Origin: Bacteroidota bacterium
Lineage (GTDB): Bacteria > Bacteroidota > Bacteroidia > Bacteroidales > Prolixibacteraceae
Length of the DNA stretch: 51,148 nucleotides
Direction: 5' to 3'
NCBI GenBank assembly: GCA_023251435.1
Contig: JAHEYU010000041.1
Location: forward strand, 1 to 51,148
Part shown: positions 34,587 through 43,556 of the stretch, piece by piece
Position numbering within the stretch: the stretch's first letter is position 1
How the letters are laid out: every line of letters begins with the position of its first letter
Notes under the pieces: generated by a model
Told to the model about the DNA's origin: nothing
Database searches by the model: none
Seen by the model: the letters and a program-made list of their open reading frames with translations, nothing else
Made by a program: the position numbers and the translations under genes

Positions 34587-37493
34587 ATGAAACAAGCAAA
34601 AAATATTATTCTTATTTTACTCTTATTTATTACTGAATTGTCGGTAATTCAGGCACAGGATTTAATTAGTGTGTATCCACAGGAGTATCCAAAAGCCTTG
34701 AAAAATCCCCTCAAAGGTTTCCGGCCAGATCCGAATTTCACTCCGAGTACAGGCTATCCATATCCAACAATTGTAAGGCAATATATAAAATGGAGTGAAA
34801 TTGAAAAAGATTCGACTGACGGAGTTCAGAAAATCATTGATTTTTGCAATGTAAAATGGAAAGATTTTGAAAAGAGAAATATTAAAGTTATTCCAAGGGT
34901 TTATATTCAATGGGATGACAAGGATACTAAGGGAAATTGGCCATCTGATTTAAAATATGGCGATTGGTCGAGCCAAAAATTCAAAGATCGGGTTGTAAAG
35001 CTTATTTACAAATTAGGTCAGGCCTGGGACAACGATCCACGTGTAGCCTGGGTTCAAACAGGCATAATTGGATATTGGGGCGAACAGGAAAACCCTGTTG
35101 GTGTAGATGACGATGGATGGGCAAAACGACTTGGCGATGCTTTTGACGGTGCATTCAAAAATAAAAAATTTATTGTGCGTAATCAAAAAGTTTGGGAAAG
35201 TTCTGGATATGAGCTTGGAACCTATTGGGACTCTTATGGTCATCCATCCCAATCGGGTGTTCATAGCGCAATCAAGGAAAGAAATGCGCAAGGGCGATAT
35301 TTAACCGAAATTATTGAAGGCGAAACAGCCTACAACTGGGGCAATGATACATGGAATCCAAAATATGGAGCAAGTCCGACAATTACCTGTAACAATTACA
35401 AATACACCAATAACCTGATAGACGCAATCAGGGATTTGCATTGTACGGGATTGGGATGGATAGCGAGCTACAAAGTTGACGGCACAAACGGTTCAAATAT
35501 CGACACTGTTAAAGCCAATGCTGCCCGCATACAAGAAGCTTTTGGCTACAACTATGTGATTCCTGAATTTTCATGTTCACCCAGGGCCGATCAGGGAACT
35601 CCTATCAAAATCAAATTCAAAGTAAAAAATGTTGGTTCTGCTCCTTTTTATCAGAACTGGCCTTTGGCATTTGTACTTATTGATGAAACTACCCAGGCCA
35701 TTGTCTGGAAAGAACAATTGAATAGTGTTGACATTCGTAAATGGCATCCAGGCGATAATTACAGCTACACAACAAGACGCTACCTGACGTCGGCAAAAGA
35801 GTATTCCATAGATACCACAATAACAATTCCGGCAACTATTGCGACAGGGCAATATATGGCAGCCATTTCCATACTTGAACCTTACTCGCAAACTCCGGGA
35901 ATCTTCTTCGACATTAAAAACTTTCTAAGCAAAAGCCAGACACAACCTTTGTGCCGGATAGGAATAGGAAGAGATTTGATGGGTAGTTATGAGGTTAATC
36001 CGACTTTATTTGGTGATCCGTTAACCAACGACACCCGCAGTTATACTTTGGTTCCAAAGGGATTAATTTATAGCTTGTCAACTACCAACGTCACAAACGG
36101 ATCAGTTACAATATATCCTGCTGGTGGAAAATACCTTCCGGGTACTGTGGTTACAATAATCGCAAAAGCTAATTTGGGTTACAGGTTAAAATCATGGAGT
36201 GGAGACCTTTCCGGTTTAAACACAGTTATGACAATAACCATGGATGGCAATAAGAGCATTTCGGCCGAATTCGAGAAGGTGATCATTTACGGGCTTACAA
36301 AAAGTGCAATAAACGGGAATATAATTACAACACCATCAGGTAGCACATTTGAAGCAGATACGAAAGTTACAGTAACGGCCAACGCCATTAGTGGATATAA
36401 ATTCACGGGTTGGAATGGGGATCTTTCGGGACTGTCGAATCCAACTTCTATTGTTATGGACGCGAATAAGAGTATTACCGCCAACTTCGAAAAGTCCATC
36501 CTGTTTGAGCTTGACAAAAGTGCGGTAAACGGGTCGATAAGCACCAAGCCATCAGGCAGTACATTAGAAGAAGGAGCAAATGTTACCGTAAAGGCGATTG
36601 CCGATTTTGGATATAAATTCACGGGCTGGGATGGCGATCTTTCGGGGTTGTCTAATCCAGCTTCTATTGTTATGGATGCGAATAAGAATATTACTGCAAA
36701 TTTTACAAAGGTTGAAGGGACTGTTGTTTTCGCAACGAATTGTGGAGGGCCCGAGTTTACGGCAAGTGATGGAGTCAAATATTCAGCTGATGCCAGGTTT
36801 ATCTCGGGTACTGCTTATTCTGTCACTACTCCGATTAATGGTACAACCGACGATCTTTTATACCAAAGTGAGCGTTGGGGAGCAAGTATTAACTACAATA
36901 TTCCACTTTTCAGAGGCACCTATCAGGTAATGCTCATGTTTGCCGAAATTAATTACAGCGCACCCAATAAAAGAGTGTTTAATGTATATATAGAAGACAC
37001 CAGGGTAATTCCGGATCTTGATATCTGTGCCGAAGTATCATCAAATAATGCATACAATGAGACCTTTTTTGTTGACGTAAACGATGGGTACTTAAATATT
37101 TCATTGACAGGAGTTAAAGAAAATGCCAAAATATCTGCAATTAAGGTCTTGCAGATTAATTCGGCTACAGGAATTAATGATTTATCAAACCCTGGCCAGG
37201 AGCAAACGAAACTTGGACAGAATTATCCGAATCCATTTCAAACCGGAACCACCATCCCTTATTTGTTATCTGAAGCATCTCATGTTAGGATACCCATATA
37301 TAACTACCTTGGACAACAGGTGGCTAATTTGGTAAATGAATTTCAGAATGCCGGAAAATATGAAGTTTATTGGGATGCAAAAAACAGCATGGGAAAGCAG
37401 TTGGAAAGTGGCTTGTACACTTATCGCCTCGAAACCCAAAATAAAACAATTATTGGTGGAAAGTTATTGATTATAAATGCCTTTGTTAATTAA
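34587..37493 (+). CDS. DUF4832-type putative glycoside hydrolase with InlB-like repeats, malectin domain and T9SS sorting domain
   Basis: A 968-aa secreted protein; signal peptide about 1-23 (VIQAQD). The barrel (about 30-320) starts with LKNPLKGFRP and carries GIIGYWGEQENP (E166) and IIEGETAYNWGN (E246), the proposed catalytic pair. A DUF4832-like beta-sandwich spans about 325-480 (VGSAPFYQNWPLAFVLI). Three InlB-like repeats (about 490-705), a malectin-like domain (about 710-858, FATNCGGPEF, VMLMFAEINYS) and a T9SS domain (NYPNPFQTGTTIPYLL) complete it. The C-terminal half is a close copy of that on the upstream GH43 enzyme, so the same carrier cassette is attached to two catalytic types. 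Activity is unproven; surface or extracellular location is likely. Confidence 0.78.
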   Translation: MKQAKNIILILLLFITELSVIQAQDLISVYPQEYPKALKNPLKGFRPDPNFTPSTGYPYPTIVRQYIKWSEIEKDSTDGVQKIIDFCNVKWKDFEKRNIKVIPRVYIQWDDKDTKGNWPSDLKYGDWSSQKFKDRVVKLIYKLGQAWDNDPRVAWVQTGIIGYWGEQENPVGVDDDGWAKRLGDAFDGAFKNKKFIVRNQKVWESSGYELGTYWDSYGHPSQSGVHSAIKERNAQGRYLTEIIEGETAYNWGNDTWNPKYGASPTITCNNYKYTNNLIDAIRDLHCTGLGWIASYKVDGTNGSNIDTVKANAARIQEAFGYNYVIPEFSCSPRADQGTPIKIKFKVKNVGSAPFYQNWPLAFVLIDETTQAIVWKEQLNSVDIRKWHPGDNYSYTTRRYLTSAKEYSIDTTITIPATIATGQYMAAISILEPYSQTPGIFFDIKNFLSKSQTQPLCRIGIGRDLMGSYEVNPTLFGDPLTNDTRSYTLVPKGLIYSLSTTNVTNGSVTIYPAGGKYLPGTVVTIIAKANLGYRLKSWSGDLSGLNTVMTITMDGNKSISAEFEKVIIYGLTKSAINGNIITTPSGSTFEADTKVTVTANAISGYKFTGWNGDLSGLSNPTSIVMDANKSITANFEKSILFELDKSAVNGSISTKPSGSTLEEGANVTVKAIADFGYKFTGWDGDLSGLSNPASIVMDANKNITANFTKVEGTVVFATNCGGPEFTASDGVKYSADARFISGTAYSVTTPINGTTDDLLYQSERWGASINYNIPLFRGTYQVMLMFAEINYSAPNKRVFNVYIEDTRVIPDLDICAEVSSNNAYNETFFVDVNDGYLNISLTGVKENAKISAIKVLQINSATGINDLSNPGQEQTKLGQNYPNPFQTGTTIPYLLSEASHVRIPIYNYLGQQVANLVNEFQNAGKYEVYWDAKNSMGKQLESGLYTYRLETQNKTIIGGKLLIINAFVN
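37218..37435 (+). repeat. T9SS-domain DNA repeat, copy B
   Basis: Gap-free counterpart of 34275-34492, in the last 80 codons of the DUF4832-InlB-malectin gene. It marks the end of a C-terminal cassette shared with the upstream GH43 gene. Confidence 0.85.
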
Positions 37494-37529
37494 CGAACAC
37501 CAATTAACCGATAATTCCGTATTTAGAAA

Positions 37530-37561
37530 TTGATTCGTAAAACAAAAAGCAAGTTCGTTTG
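37530..37561 (+). promoter_or_regulatory. Weak internal promoter candidate
   Basis: TTG at 37530-37532 and TTCGTTTG at 37554-37561 (one mismatch to TAnnTTTG) are 21 bp apart, in the 108-nt gap before the 37602 gene. No CAAT half-sites are seen here. It could be an internal promoter or chance. Confidence 0.22.
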
Positions 37562-37601
37562 TGCCCATATAGCAATTCTTTAGAATCATAATATAAAAAG
37601 C

Positions 37602-40373
37602 ATGAAGCAATTTCAAAAAGCGTATTCAAAATACTTTAGAAATTCCTCTAAAATTATCTGGTCTGTTGTATTTTCTTTGATGGTTTTCTTATCAGCAAAT
37701 GGACAGCCCACAACAACAAAAACATTTGAAACAGATACTACCAGTGTTCTTCGAAATCCATGTGTAGGTTGGGCCATCTATTGCGAAGGGTGGGAATTCG
37801 AAAATACCTGGCGCTCAATTTATCCACAGGTAAATGGGGAGAATTTCTGGAAACAAATGGATAGTATCTCGGCCCATAAATATGCGACTCATATTTATAT
37901 CCGAATACTTTGGTCGGCTCTTGAGCCGGAAGAGGGTAAATATGCCTGGATTTATAACAAGGAGTTTATTCAGTTTATTGAAGAGGCTAAGAAACGTGAT
38001 TTAAAGTTGAGTTTCAGGGTTTATTGTTCTACCAAGAGTAGAACCGAAGAAGGCACTCCAAAATATGTATTTGATGCCGGTGCAAAGTATAGCTGGGATT
38101 ATGGCAAAAGATTCGGCAAAGAATACCAGATTAGAGATGCTTATATGGACGATCCTGTCTTTCTTGAAAAGTTCGAAAAGTTTGTTGAAGCCTTTGCCAA
38201 TAAGTTCGATGATCCCGATGTAACAGATTACGTAGATGGGTTTGGTGCAGGATGGTGGGGTGAAGGTCATCATAACAACATCAGGGACAAAGACAATTTA
38301 CCCATGCTTATTGATAAGATAACAGGGTTTTACTACAAGAATTTTAAGAATATTATTACGGTCTATAATCTTGCACATGGACATCCTGACCCAACAGTGG
38401 TAAGTGATTTTGAGTTGGCTAAGGAACTGGTTTATGAGCAGCGCGGTTTTATTCCACGGCGCGACGGATTGGGCAGCCATTGGTTTTCGCGTGGCGACCG
38501 CGACATGATGCAATACTACTTTTTCCCCAATGCACCGCTCATTGGCGAGGGATGTTACTGGCTAAGTAATCCGGTCGAAAATTTAGACCCAAAATCTTCC
38601 CTCGACACCCGTTTTGCTATGAAAGATTGGCCTGTGACGCTTAAAAAAGGTCTCGACGATGCCCTAAATTTTCATTCCAATACTTTTGATTTAAGAGTGC
38701 CAAAAGAGGCGAAAATATGGATAGAAGAGATGCCCGATCAGGTGCAACGCTTTATAACCCATGGAGGATACCGTTTTATTCCGGAAAGTATTACCTTCTC
38801 GAATAGCGCCAATGCTGGTGGAAAAATTTCGGTAAGCCATACATGGAAAAACAGTGGCATTGGACTACTTCCCAACAACCATCCCAATTGGAACAAAAAA
38901 TACAAAGTGGCATTTGCCTTGTTCGATCCTAAAGATAAACACATTGTTTCCCAAACAATTATTGAAAATTCAAATCCGGGCACATGGATCAAAGGCAGGT
39001 TTTATACTTATCGCAATGAAATTGAAGTAGGTTCAGGAAAAGACTCGTTACTATTGGCAGTAACTATTATCGATACTAAAAAGAATCAACCCGGACTGGA
39101 GTTAAGTGTCAAAGAAAAACCGATCAACAATTGGTATCCTGTGGGAATGGTCTCGTTAAAATCCGATGCAAAAATTGAAACAACAAAAAATAGTATTGCC
39201 GAAACCAAAATTTTGGAAAAAAACAGCGATGGAGCTATAATAACATTCGATCCAACTATTCCCGATGAATTGCGCATGCGTGGCGGATTACCAAACTTTT
39301 TTGCCAAGTTGAAATCGAACGATACGGTTCGAATTGCCTATCTAGGTGGCACTATTTCAGAAGCAAACGGTTGGCGGATAAATAGTTTTGAATGGCTTAA
39401 GTCGCAATATCCAAAGGTTAATTTCGTAGCAATAAATGCCGCGATTGCCGAAACAGGATCCGATTTTGCTGCTTGCAGAATAGCTGATGATGTGTTGGCT
39501 CACCATCCCGACCTCGTATTTCTCGAACACAAAATTGATGTCGGAGGTGGATTCGAAGCGCAATCGGTCGAAGGTATTATTCGTCAGATCTGGAAACAGA
39601 ATCCCTGCACCGATATCTGTTTTATTCATCCTGTTACGCTCAATATGCTTCCTGCGATGCAGACCGGACGAAATACCACATTCGGTGCGATAATGGAATC
39701 AATTGCAAATAAATACAATATTCCGTCAATCGACCTGGGTGTTGAGATTTCAAGGCTCGAAATGGCCGCCGAACTGGCCATGAAAAACGACTTGCCCTTA
39801 GCCGGACAAATTTGGTTCTCGATGGATGGCGTTCGTCCGGGAGAAGCTGGTCACGATCTTTATACCCAAATATTTGTTCGCTCCTTCTCACAAATGAAGA
39901 ATTTTACCGAAGCAATAGATCATCAATTACCTGTAGCCATGAATCAAAACAATTGGGAGAAGACTACTTTGCTTCCAATTACTGAAGCTAAATTAAGCAA
40001 AGGCTGGAAAATTGTTGATAGCCAAAAAGATACATTGTATTGCGAAGGTTATAAACGTACTGACGGGATGTTGCGCGGAGCTGTAAAATGCAACAAAGCC
40101 GGAGAATCAGTCAAAATTAAATGGACGGGGACAACCCTCGGTTTTAGCGATATCCCTTGCAGAAATGCTTGCAAAATTGAGATCACAATCGACAAGAGAA
40201 AACCTTTTACAATTGAACGCATGCAAGCAGACAAAAAGAACAAGGCTGACATTTTCTACCTGCCCGAACAGACTCCCGGAGAACATACCGCAACAATAAG
40301 AATATTGGAATTGCCCGCCGGAACTGAGTATTATATGGGTCAGATTCTTGTTGTTGGTTCTGTTTTAAAATGA
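37602..40373 (+). CDS. DUF4832-type putative glycosidase fused to an SGNH-like domain with altered catalytic residues
   Basis: A 923-aa secreted protein; signal peptide about 1-34 (SANGQ). Barrel about 40-385: LRNPCVGWAIYCEGWEF, IRILWSALEPEEGKYAW, GAGWWGEGHHNN (E221) and IGEGCYWLSN (E316); beta-sandwich about 390-525. From about 570 to 760 an SGNH/GDSL-type fold follows: AYLGGTISEANGWR, INAAIAETGSDFAACR, PDLVFLEHKID, DGVRPGEAGHDLY. The usual nucleophile Ser is Thr584, the block-III Asn is Ile645 and the usual catalytic His is Arg745, while Asp742 remains, so ordinary esterase chemistry is doubtful. A C-terminal beta-sandwich (about 780-923) resembles a domain often appended to SGNH proteins. 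It may act as a binding module; a sequence-divergent active esterase is the alternative. Confidence 0.75.
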   Translation: MKQFQKAYSKYFRNSSKIIWSVVFSLMVFLSANGQPTTTKTFETDTTSVLRNPCVGWAIYCEGWEFENTWRSIYPQVNGENFWKQMDSISAHKYATHIYIRILWSALEPEEGKYAWIYNKEFIQFIEEAKKRDLKLSFRVYCSTKSRTEEGTPKYVFDAGAKYSWDYGKRFGKEYQIRDAYMDDPVFLEKFEKFVEAFANKFDDPDVTDYVDGFGAGWWGEGHHNNIRDKDNLPMLIDKITGFYYKNFKNIITVYNLAHGHPDPTVVSDFELAKELVYEQRGFIPRRDGLGSHWFSRGDRDMMQYYFFPNAPLIGEGCYWLSNPVENLDPKSSLDTRFAMKDWPVTLKKGLDDALNFHSNTFDLRVPKEAKIWIEEMPDQVQRFITHGGYRFIPESITFSNSANAGGKISVSHTWKNSGIGLLPNNHPNWNKKYKVAFALFDPKDKHIVSQTIIENSNPGTWIKGRFYTYRNEIEVGSGKDSLLLAVTIIDTKKNQPGLELSVKEKPINNWYPVGMVSLKSDAKIETTKNSIAETKILEKNSDGAIITFDPTIPDELRMRGGLPNFFAKLKSNDTVRIAYLGGTISEANGWRINSFEWLKSQYPKVNFVAINAAIAETGSDFAACRIADDVLAHHPDLVFLEHKIDVGGGFEAQSVEGIIRQIWKQNPCTDICFIHPVTLNMLPAMQTGRNTTFGAIMESIANKYNIPSIDLGVEISRLEMAAELAMKNDLPLAGQIWFSMDGVRPGEAGHDLYTQIFVRSFSQMKNFTEAIDHQLPVAMNQNNWEKTTLLPITEAKLSKGWKIVDSQKDTLYCEGYKRTDGMLRGAVKCNKAGESVKIKWTGTTLGFSDIPCRNACKIEITIDKRKPFTIERMQADKKNKADIFYLPEQTPGEHTATIRILELPAGTEYYMGQILVVGSVLK

Positions 40374-40421
40374 TAATTGAAAGTATTAGAAATTGAAAAT
40401 AAATATTTAAAAGAAAATTAT

Positions 40422-41672
40422 ATGAAGAATCTAAAATCACAATTTGGAAGTAACTCCACGCCTAACTCGTTTTTTAAGTTGGTACTGGCTGTTGCATTTT
40501 GCTTTCTTTTATCGAACAATGGCGTAAGCCAAAACTCAAAAGCAGCAAATAAAAAGGAAAATGTTCCAGCAATGGCAGCCCCTGCGCATAAAAAACTGGC
40601 CCAATTACCTCCAATGGGCTGGAATTCATGGAATACTTTTAAAAAGGATATTAATGAGCAATTATTTATTGAATCTGCCGAAGTGCTCATTAGCTCCGGT
40701 TTAGCCGATGCCGGATATGTATATGTTAATATAGACGATGGTTGGAGCGGTGAAGAAGCTAACTTGGCTATTGCTGAAAGATTTCCAAATGGAATTGGGT
40801 ATTTGGCAGATTATATGCATAAGCGAAATCTTAAACTTGGGCTGTACACCAATTGGAGATCATTGGGCAAGGTGGAAAGAGATGTGAAACAGTGGGCCGA
40901 ATGGAATATTGATCTGATTAAAAATGATGCATGGAAAACGCCCTCTACCGATCCCCATTGGGCACAGATGCAAGTAGCCATTATCGCAACAGGAAAACCG
41001 ATAGTTCACAGCGTACATTTTAGCGATGAAGATTCGAACCCGACAAATATATGTGAGATTTCAAATATGTGGCGGATTACCAATGATATTCAGGATTATT
41101 ACAATCACGAATCAATTCCTGAGGATAAGAAAAGCTGGGCCTATTCGACCCTTGATATCATTGACCGAATGGCAGAGGTTTCCCACATGATTAAGCCAGG
41201 ATGCTGGGCGGATGCTGATATGTTTGAAATCGGCAATGGTAACCAGACGGTTGATGAATACAAAACGCAATTTACCATGTGGTGCCTTCTGCCTGCGCCG
41301 CTAATTATGGGCAACGACATCCGAAAGATGAACGATGAGATTAAAGCAATTCTGATGAACAGGGAGGCAATTGCCGTTAATCAGGATCCGGCGGTTATTC
41401 CCGCAAAAAGAGTTCGCAAAGATGCTAACACCGAACTTTGGAGCAGAACGCTTGCTGATGGTTCACTATGCGTTGTGGTTTTAAATAAAACAACAACAAA
41501 TCAAAAGCTTGAATTTACATGGGAAGAAATCGGTCTGAAACCATCTAAGTCAGCCAGTGTTCGAGATTTGTGGCAGCACAAAAAGCTTGGAGTGTTTAAA
41601 AAACGTTTCTCGATAGATGTAAATACACACGGCTGTGCTATGTTAAAGATTACTCAAGATAAATCAAAATGA
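40422..41672 (+). CDS. GH27 family alpha-galactosidase-like enzyme
   Basis: A 416-aa secreted enzyme. The ATG at 40422 is chosen; the reading frame extends upstream only to a TTG at 40377. Signal peptide about 1-38 (NNGVSQ). GH27 features: PPMGWNSWNTF, YVNIDDGWSG, LGLYTNW, nucleophile D169 in DLIKNDAWK, acid/base D222 in WRITNDIQDYY, WADADMFEIGN and WCLLPAPLIMGNDIRKM, then a C-terminal beta domain. GH27 includes alpha-galactosidases, alpha-N-acetylgalactosaminidases and beta-L-arabinopyranosidases. The nucleophile motif reads IKND, not the more usual LKYD, so the precise specificity is open. The stop overlaps the next start by four bases (ATGA), so the two are translationally coupled. Confidence 0.9.
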   Translation: MKNLKSQFGSNSTPNSFFKLVLAVAFCFLLSNNGVSQNSKAANKKENVPAMAAPAHKKLAQLPPMGWNSWNTFKKDINEQLFIESAEVLISSGLADAGYVYVNIDDGWSGEEANLAIAERFPNGIGYLADYMHKRNLKLGLYTNWRSLGKVERDVKQWAEWNIDLIKNDAWKTPSTDPHWAQMQVAIIATGKPIVHSVHFSDEDSNPTNICEISNMWRITNDIQDYYNHESIPEDKKSWAYSTLDIIDRMAEVSHMIKPGCWADADMFEIGNGNQTVDEYKTQFTMWCLLPAPLIMGNDIRKMNDEIKAILMNREAIAVNQDPAVIPAKRVRKDANTELWSRTLADGSLCVVVLNKTTTNQKLEFTWEEIGLKPSKSASVRDLWQHKKLGVFKKRFSIDVNTHGCAMLKITQDKSK

Positions 41673-43501
41673 AAAGAAATTGGATAAGAAAATCAAGGGT
41701 CAATTATGTGTTTCTGATAGCATTATTCGTTTTTGTTTCACTGAACATTGCATTTGCAGCCGAAAAGCGTGTTCAGGCAGAACTTATGAAGCTAACAAAC
41801 TATCAGGTCGGCAGCAGTGAAAATACAACTTTTATAAAGCTGACTGGTTCAACCGGTACTGCTACGTTTAACTTTAATTTGCCTTCCGGAAGATATGATA
41901 TTGATGCCCGCTATTTGGCTGAAAAAATTGGGCAAAATACATACACCATGTATTTGAACGGTGTTCAAATTATCTCGTGGTTAGGAAAAAACAGGGATGA
42001 GCAATGGCACTTTTTGAGCGAACAGAAATGGCATTCTCCGAAGAATATTGGTATCAATAGTGGTGATGAAATCAGGATCGAAACACTTTCAGGAACAGGC
42101 TCATTGGCGATACTTGATTACATAGAATTCACCGAAACCAACAAAGCCAATTCCACAACCAGGCAAAACGTAATTACAGTTTATCCTGAAGAATATGACC
42201 ATGCTATTCGTAATCCGTTGATGGGGTTCAGGGCATCTCTTGTTAAAGGCCATGAATATAGCACCTTAAGCAAAACCTACATTGCATGGAATGAACTTGA
42301 AAATTCAGTAAGTGACGGAGTGGATAAAATCATGAAGGTTTGTGATGCCAAATGGCTTGGCATTGAGAAGCAGAACACCAAGTTCATACCCCGTGTATAT
42401 CTGTCTTATCCGCGCAAAGCAAGCGGCTGGCCGGCTGATATGACGGATGGAGATTTTACGAGTGATCAGTTTAAGTTACGAGTGATTGCATTAATTAAGA
42501 AATTAGGTAAAGCATGGGACAATGATTCTCGTGTAGCTTTTGTAGAAATGGGGCTTATTGGAGAATGGGGCGAAATGGAGTTCCCAAACACCAGAGACGA
42601 TATTAAAGAGGCCATTGCTGCTCAGTTTGCTGCATCGTTTCAAAATAAGCTGGTGATGATACGGTGGCCCAATACATACAATGACGATATTTATAACTTC
42701 GGATATTACTGGGATTCCTGGGGACATCATGATCAGCAGTATTATGGATTTCAACTGAAAAATGTTTCGCCCAAGTGGAAAACCACAGTGATTGGCGGAG
42801 AAACTGCTTATGACTGGGGGAACCGGTTAATTCAACCGGGCAAAGGTCCTGACGAAACATTGTTAAAGCCAGTTCACAGAGATTTTATGGTTGATCAAAT
42901 CAGAAGTTTGCATGGGAACCATATCGGCTGGATTGCCAATTACGATCACAACAACGAAAGTGTTAGGGCAGGGGCCGAAATTATTCAAAAAGCAATGGGG
43001 TATCAGTTCGTTATTTCAGAAGTTACCTATCCCAAAAGAATAGAGTCCGACACTGAATTTATGGTTTCATTTAAAGTTAAAAATACAGGATCAACTCCAT
43101 TCTATTATAACTGGCCGGTTGAGGTAAGTCTTCTCGATCCCAAAACCAAACAACCGGTCTGGAAACAAACCTGCAATAATCTGGATATCAGAACCTGGAT
43201 GCCCGGCGATAAATGGGTTGATTCAACCGACACATACACAATTCCTGCAGAAATAAATTCGGTTAATCAGTTATTTCTTTTATCCGGCGTCCCTTCAGGA
43301 GAGTACATACTTGCATTTGCAATTTTAGATCCTGCCGGTAATCGACCATGCGCAAGGTTTGCCATCAAAAACTATTACAACGGCGGAAGGCATCCGATAG
43401 GTAAAGTTGGCGTAAATCAAAAGATCGAATCATTCGCTGTTTCAGGATTTGATGACATTCAAAGTGATAAATCGTTATATTATGACAAGGTGGTTAAATA
43501 A
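41669..43501 (+). CDS. CBM6-like module plus DUF4832-type putative glycoside hydrolase
   Basis: A 610-aa secreted protein; signal peptide about 1-30 (NIAFAA). A CBM6/CBM35-like beta-sandwich covers about 31-155 (VQAELMKLTNY, FNLPSGRYDIDARYL, LAILDYIEFTE). The barrel (about 165-455) has AIRNPLMGFRA, YIAWNELEN, GLIGEWGEMEFP (E302) and IGGETAYDWGN (E378); the DUF4832 sandwich (about 458-600) has VKNTGSTPFYYNWPVEVSLL. It is closest to the barrel of the 34587 protein (both have YPEEY/YPQEY...NPL.GFR and GETAY.WGN). The ATG overlaps the GH27 stop, implying joint function. Its last 83 bases recur, damaged, at 49983-50066. Confidence 0.8.
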   Translation: MKRNWIRKSRVNYVFLIALFVFVSLNIAFAAEKRVQAELMKLTNYQVGSSENTTFIKLTGSTGTATFNFNLPSGRYDIDARYLAEKIGQNTYTMYLNGVQIISWLGKNRDEQWHFLSEQKWHSPKNIGINSGDEIRIETLSGTGSLAILDYIEFTETNKANSTTRQNVITVYPEEYDHAIRNPLMGFRASLVKGHEYSTLSKTYIAWNELENSVSDGVDKIMKVCDAKWLGIEKQNTKFIPRVYLSYPRKASGWPADMTDGDFTSDQFKLRVIALIKKLGKAWDNDSRVAFVEMGLIGEWGEMEFPNTRDDIKEAIAAQFAASFQNKLVMIRWPNTYNDDIYNFGYYWDSWGHHDQQYYGFQLKNVSPKWKTTVIGGETAYDWGNRLIQPGKGPDETLLKPVHRDFMVDQIRSLHGNHIGWIANYDHNNESVRAGAEIIQKAMGYQFVISEVTYPKRIESDTEFMVSFKVKNTGSTPFYYNWPVEVSLLDPKTKQPVWKQTCNNLDIRTWMPGDKWVDSTDTYTIPAEINSVNQLFLLSGVPSGEYILAFAILDPAGNRPCARFAIKNYYNGGRHPIGKVGVNQKIESFAVSGFDDIQSDKSLYYDKVVK

Positions 43502-43503
43502 AT
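43421..43503 (+). repeat. Source copy of the duplicated gene tail
   Basis: The last codons and stop of the 41669 gene. They match 49983-50066 with five substitutions and one inserted base. Confidence 0.85.
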
Positions 43504-43556
43504 AGATCCGGTAGAAGATAAATTAATTCAGATTCAGAATTCATTAGTTTTAAAAT

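Noticed and set aside
40377-40421. Earlier TTG start for the GH27 gene
   Set aside because: It would add 15 residues before a normal signal peptide; the ATG at 40422 is better.
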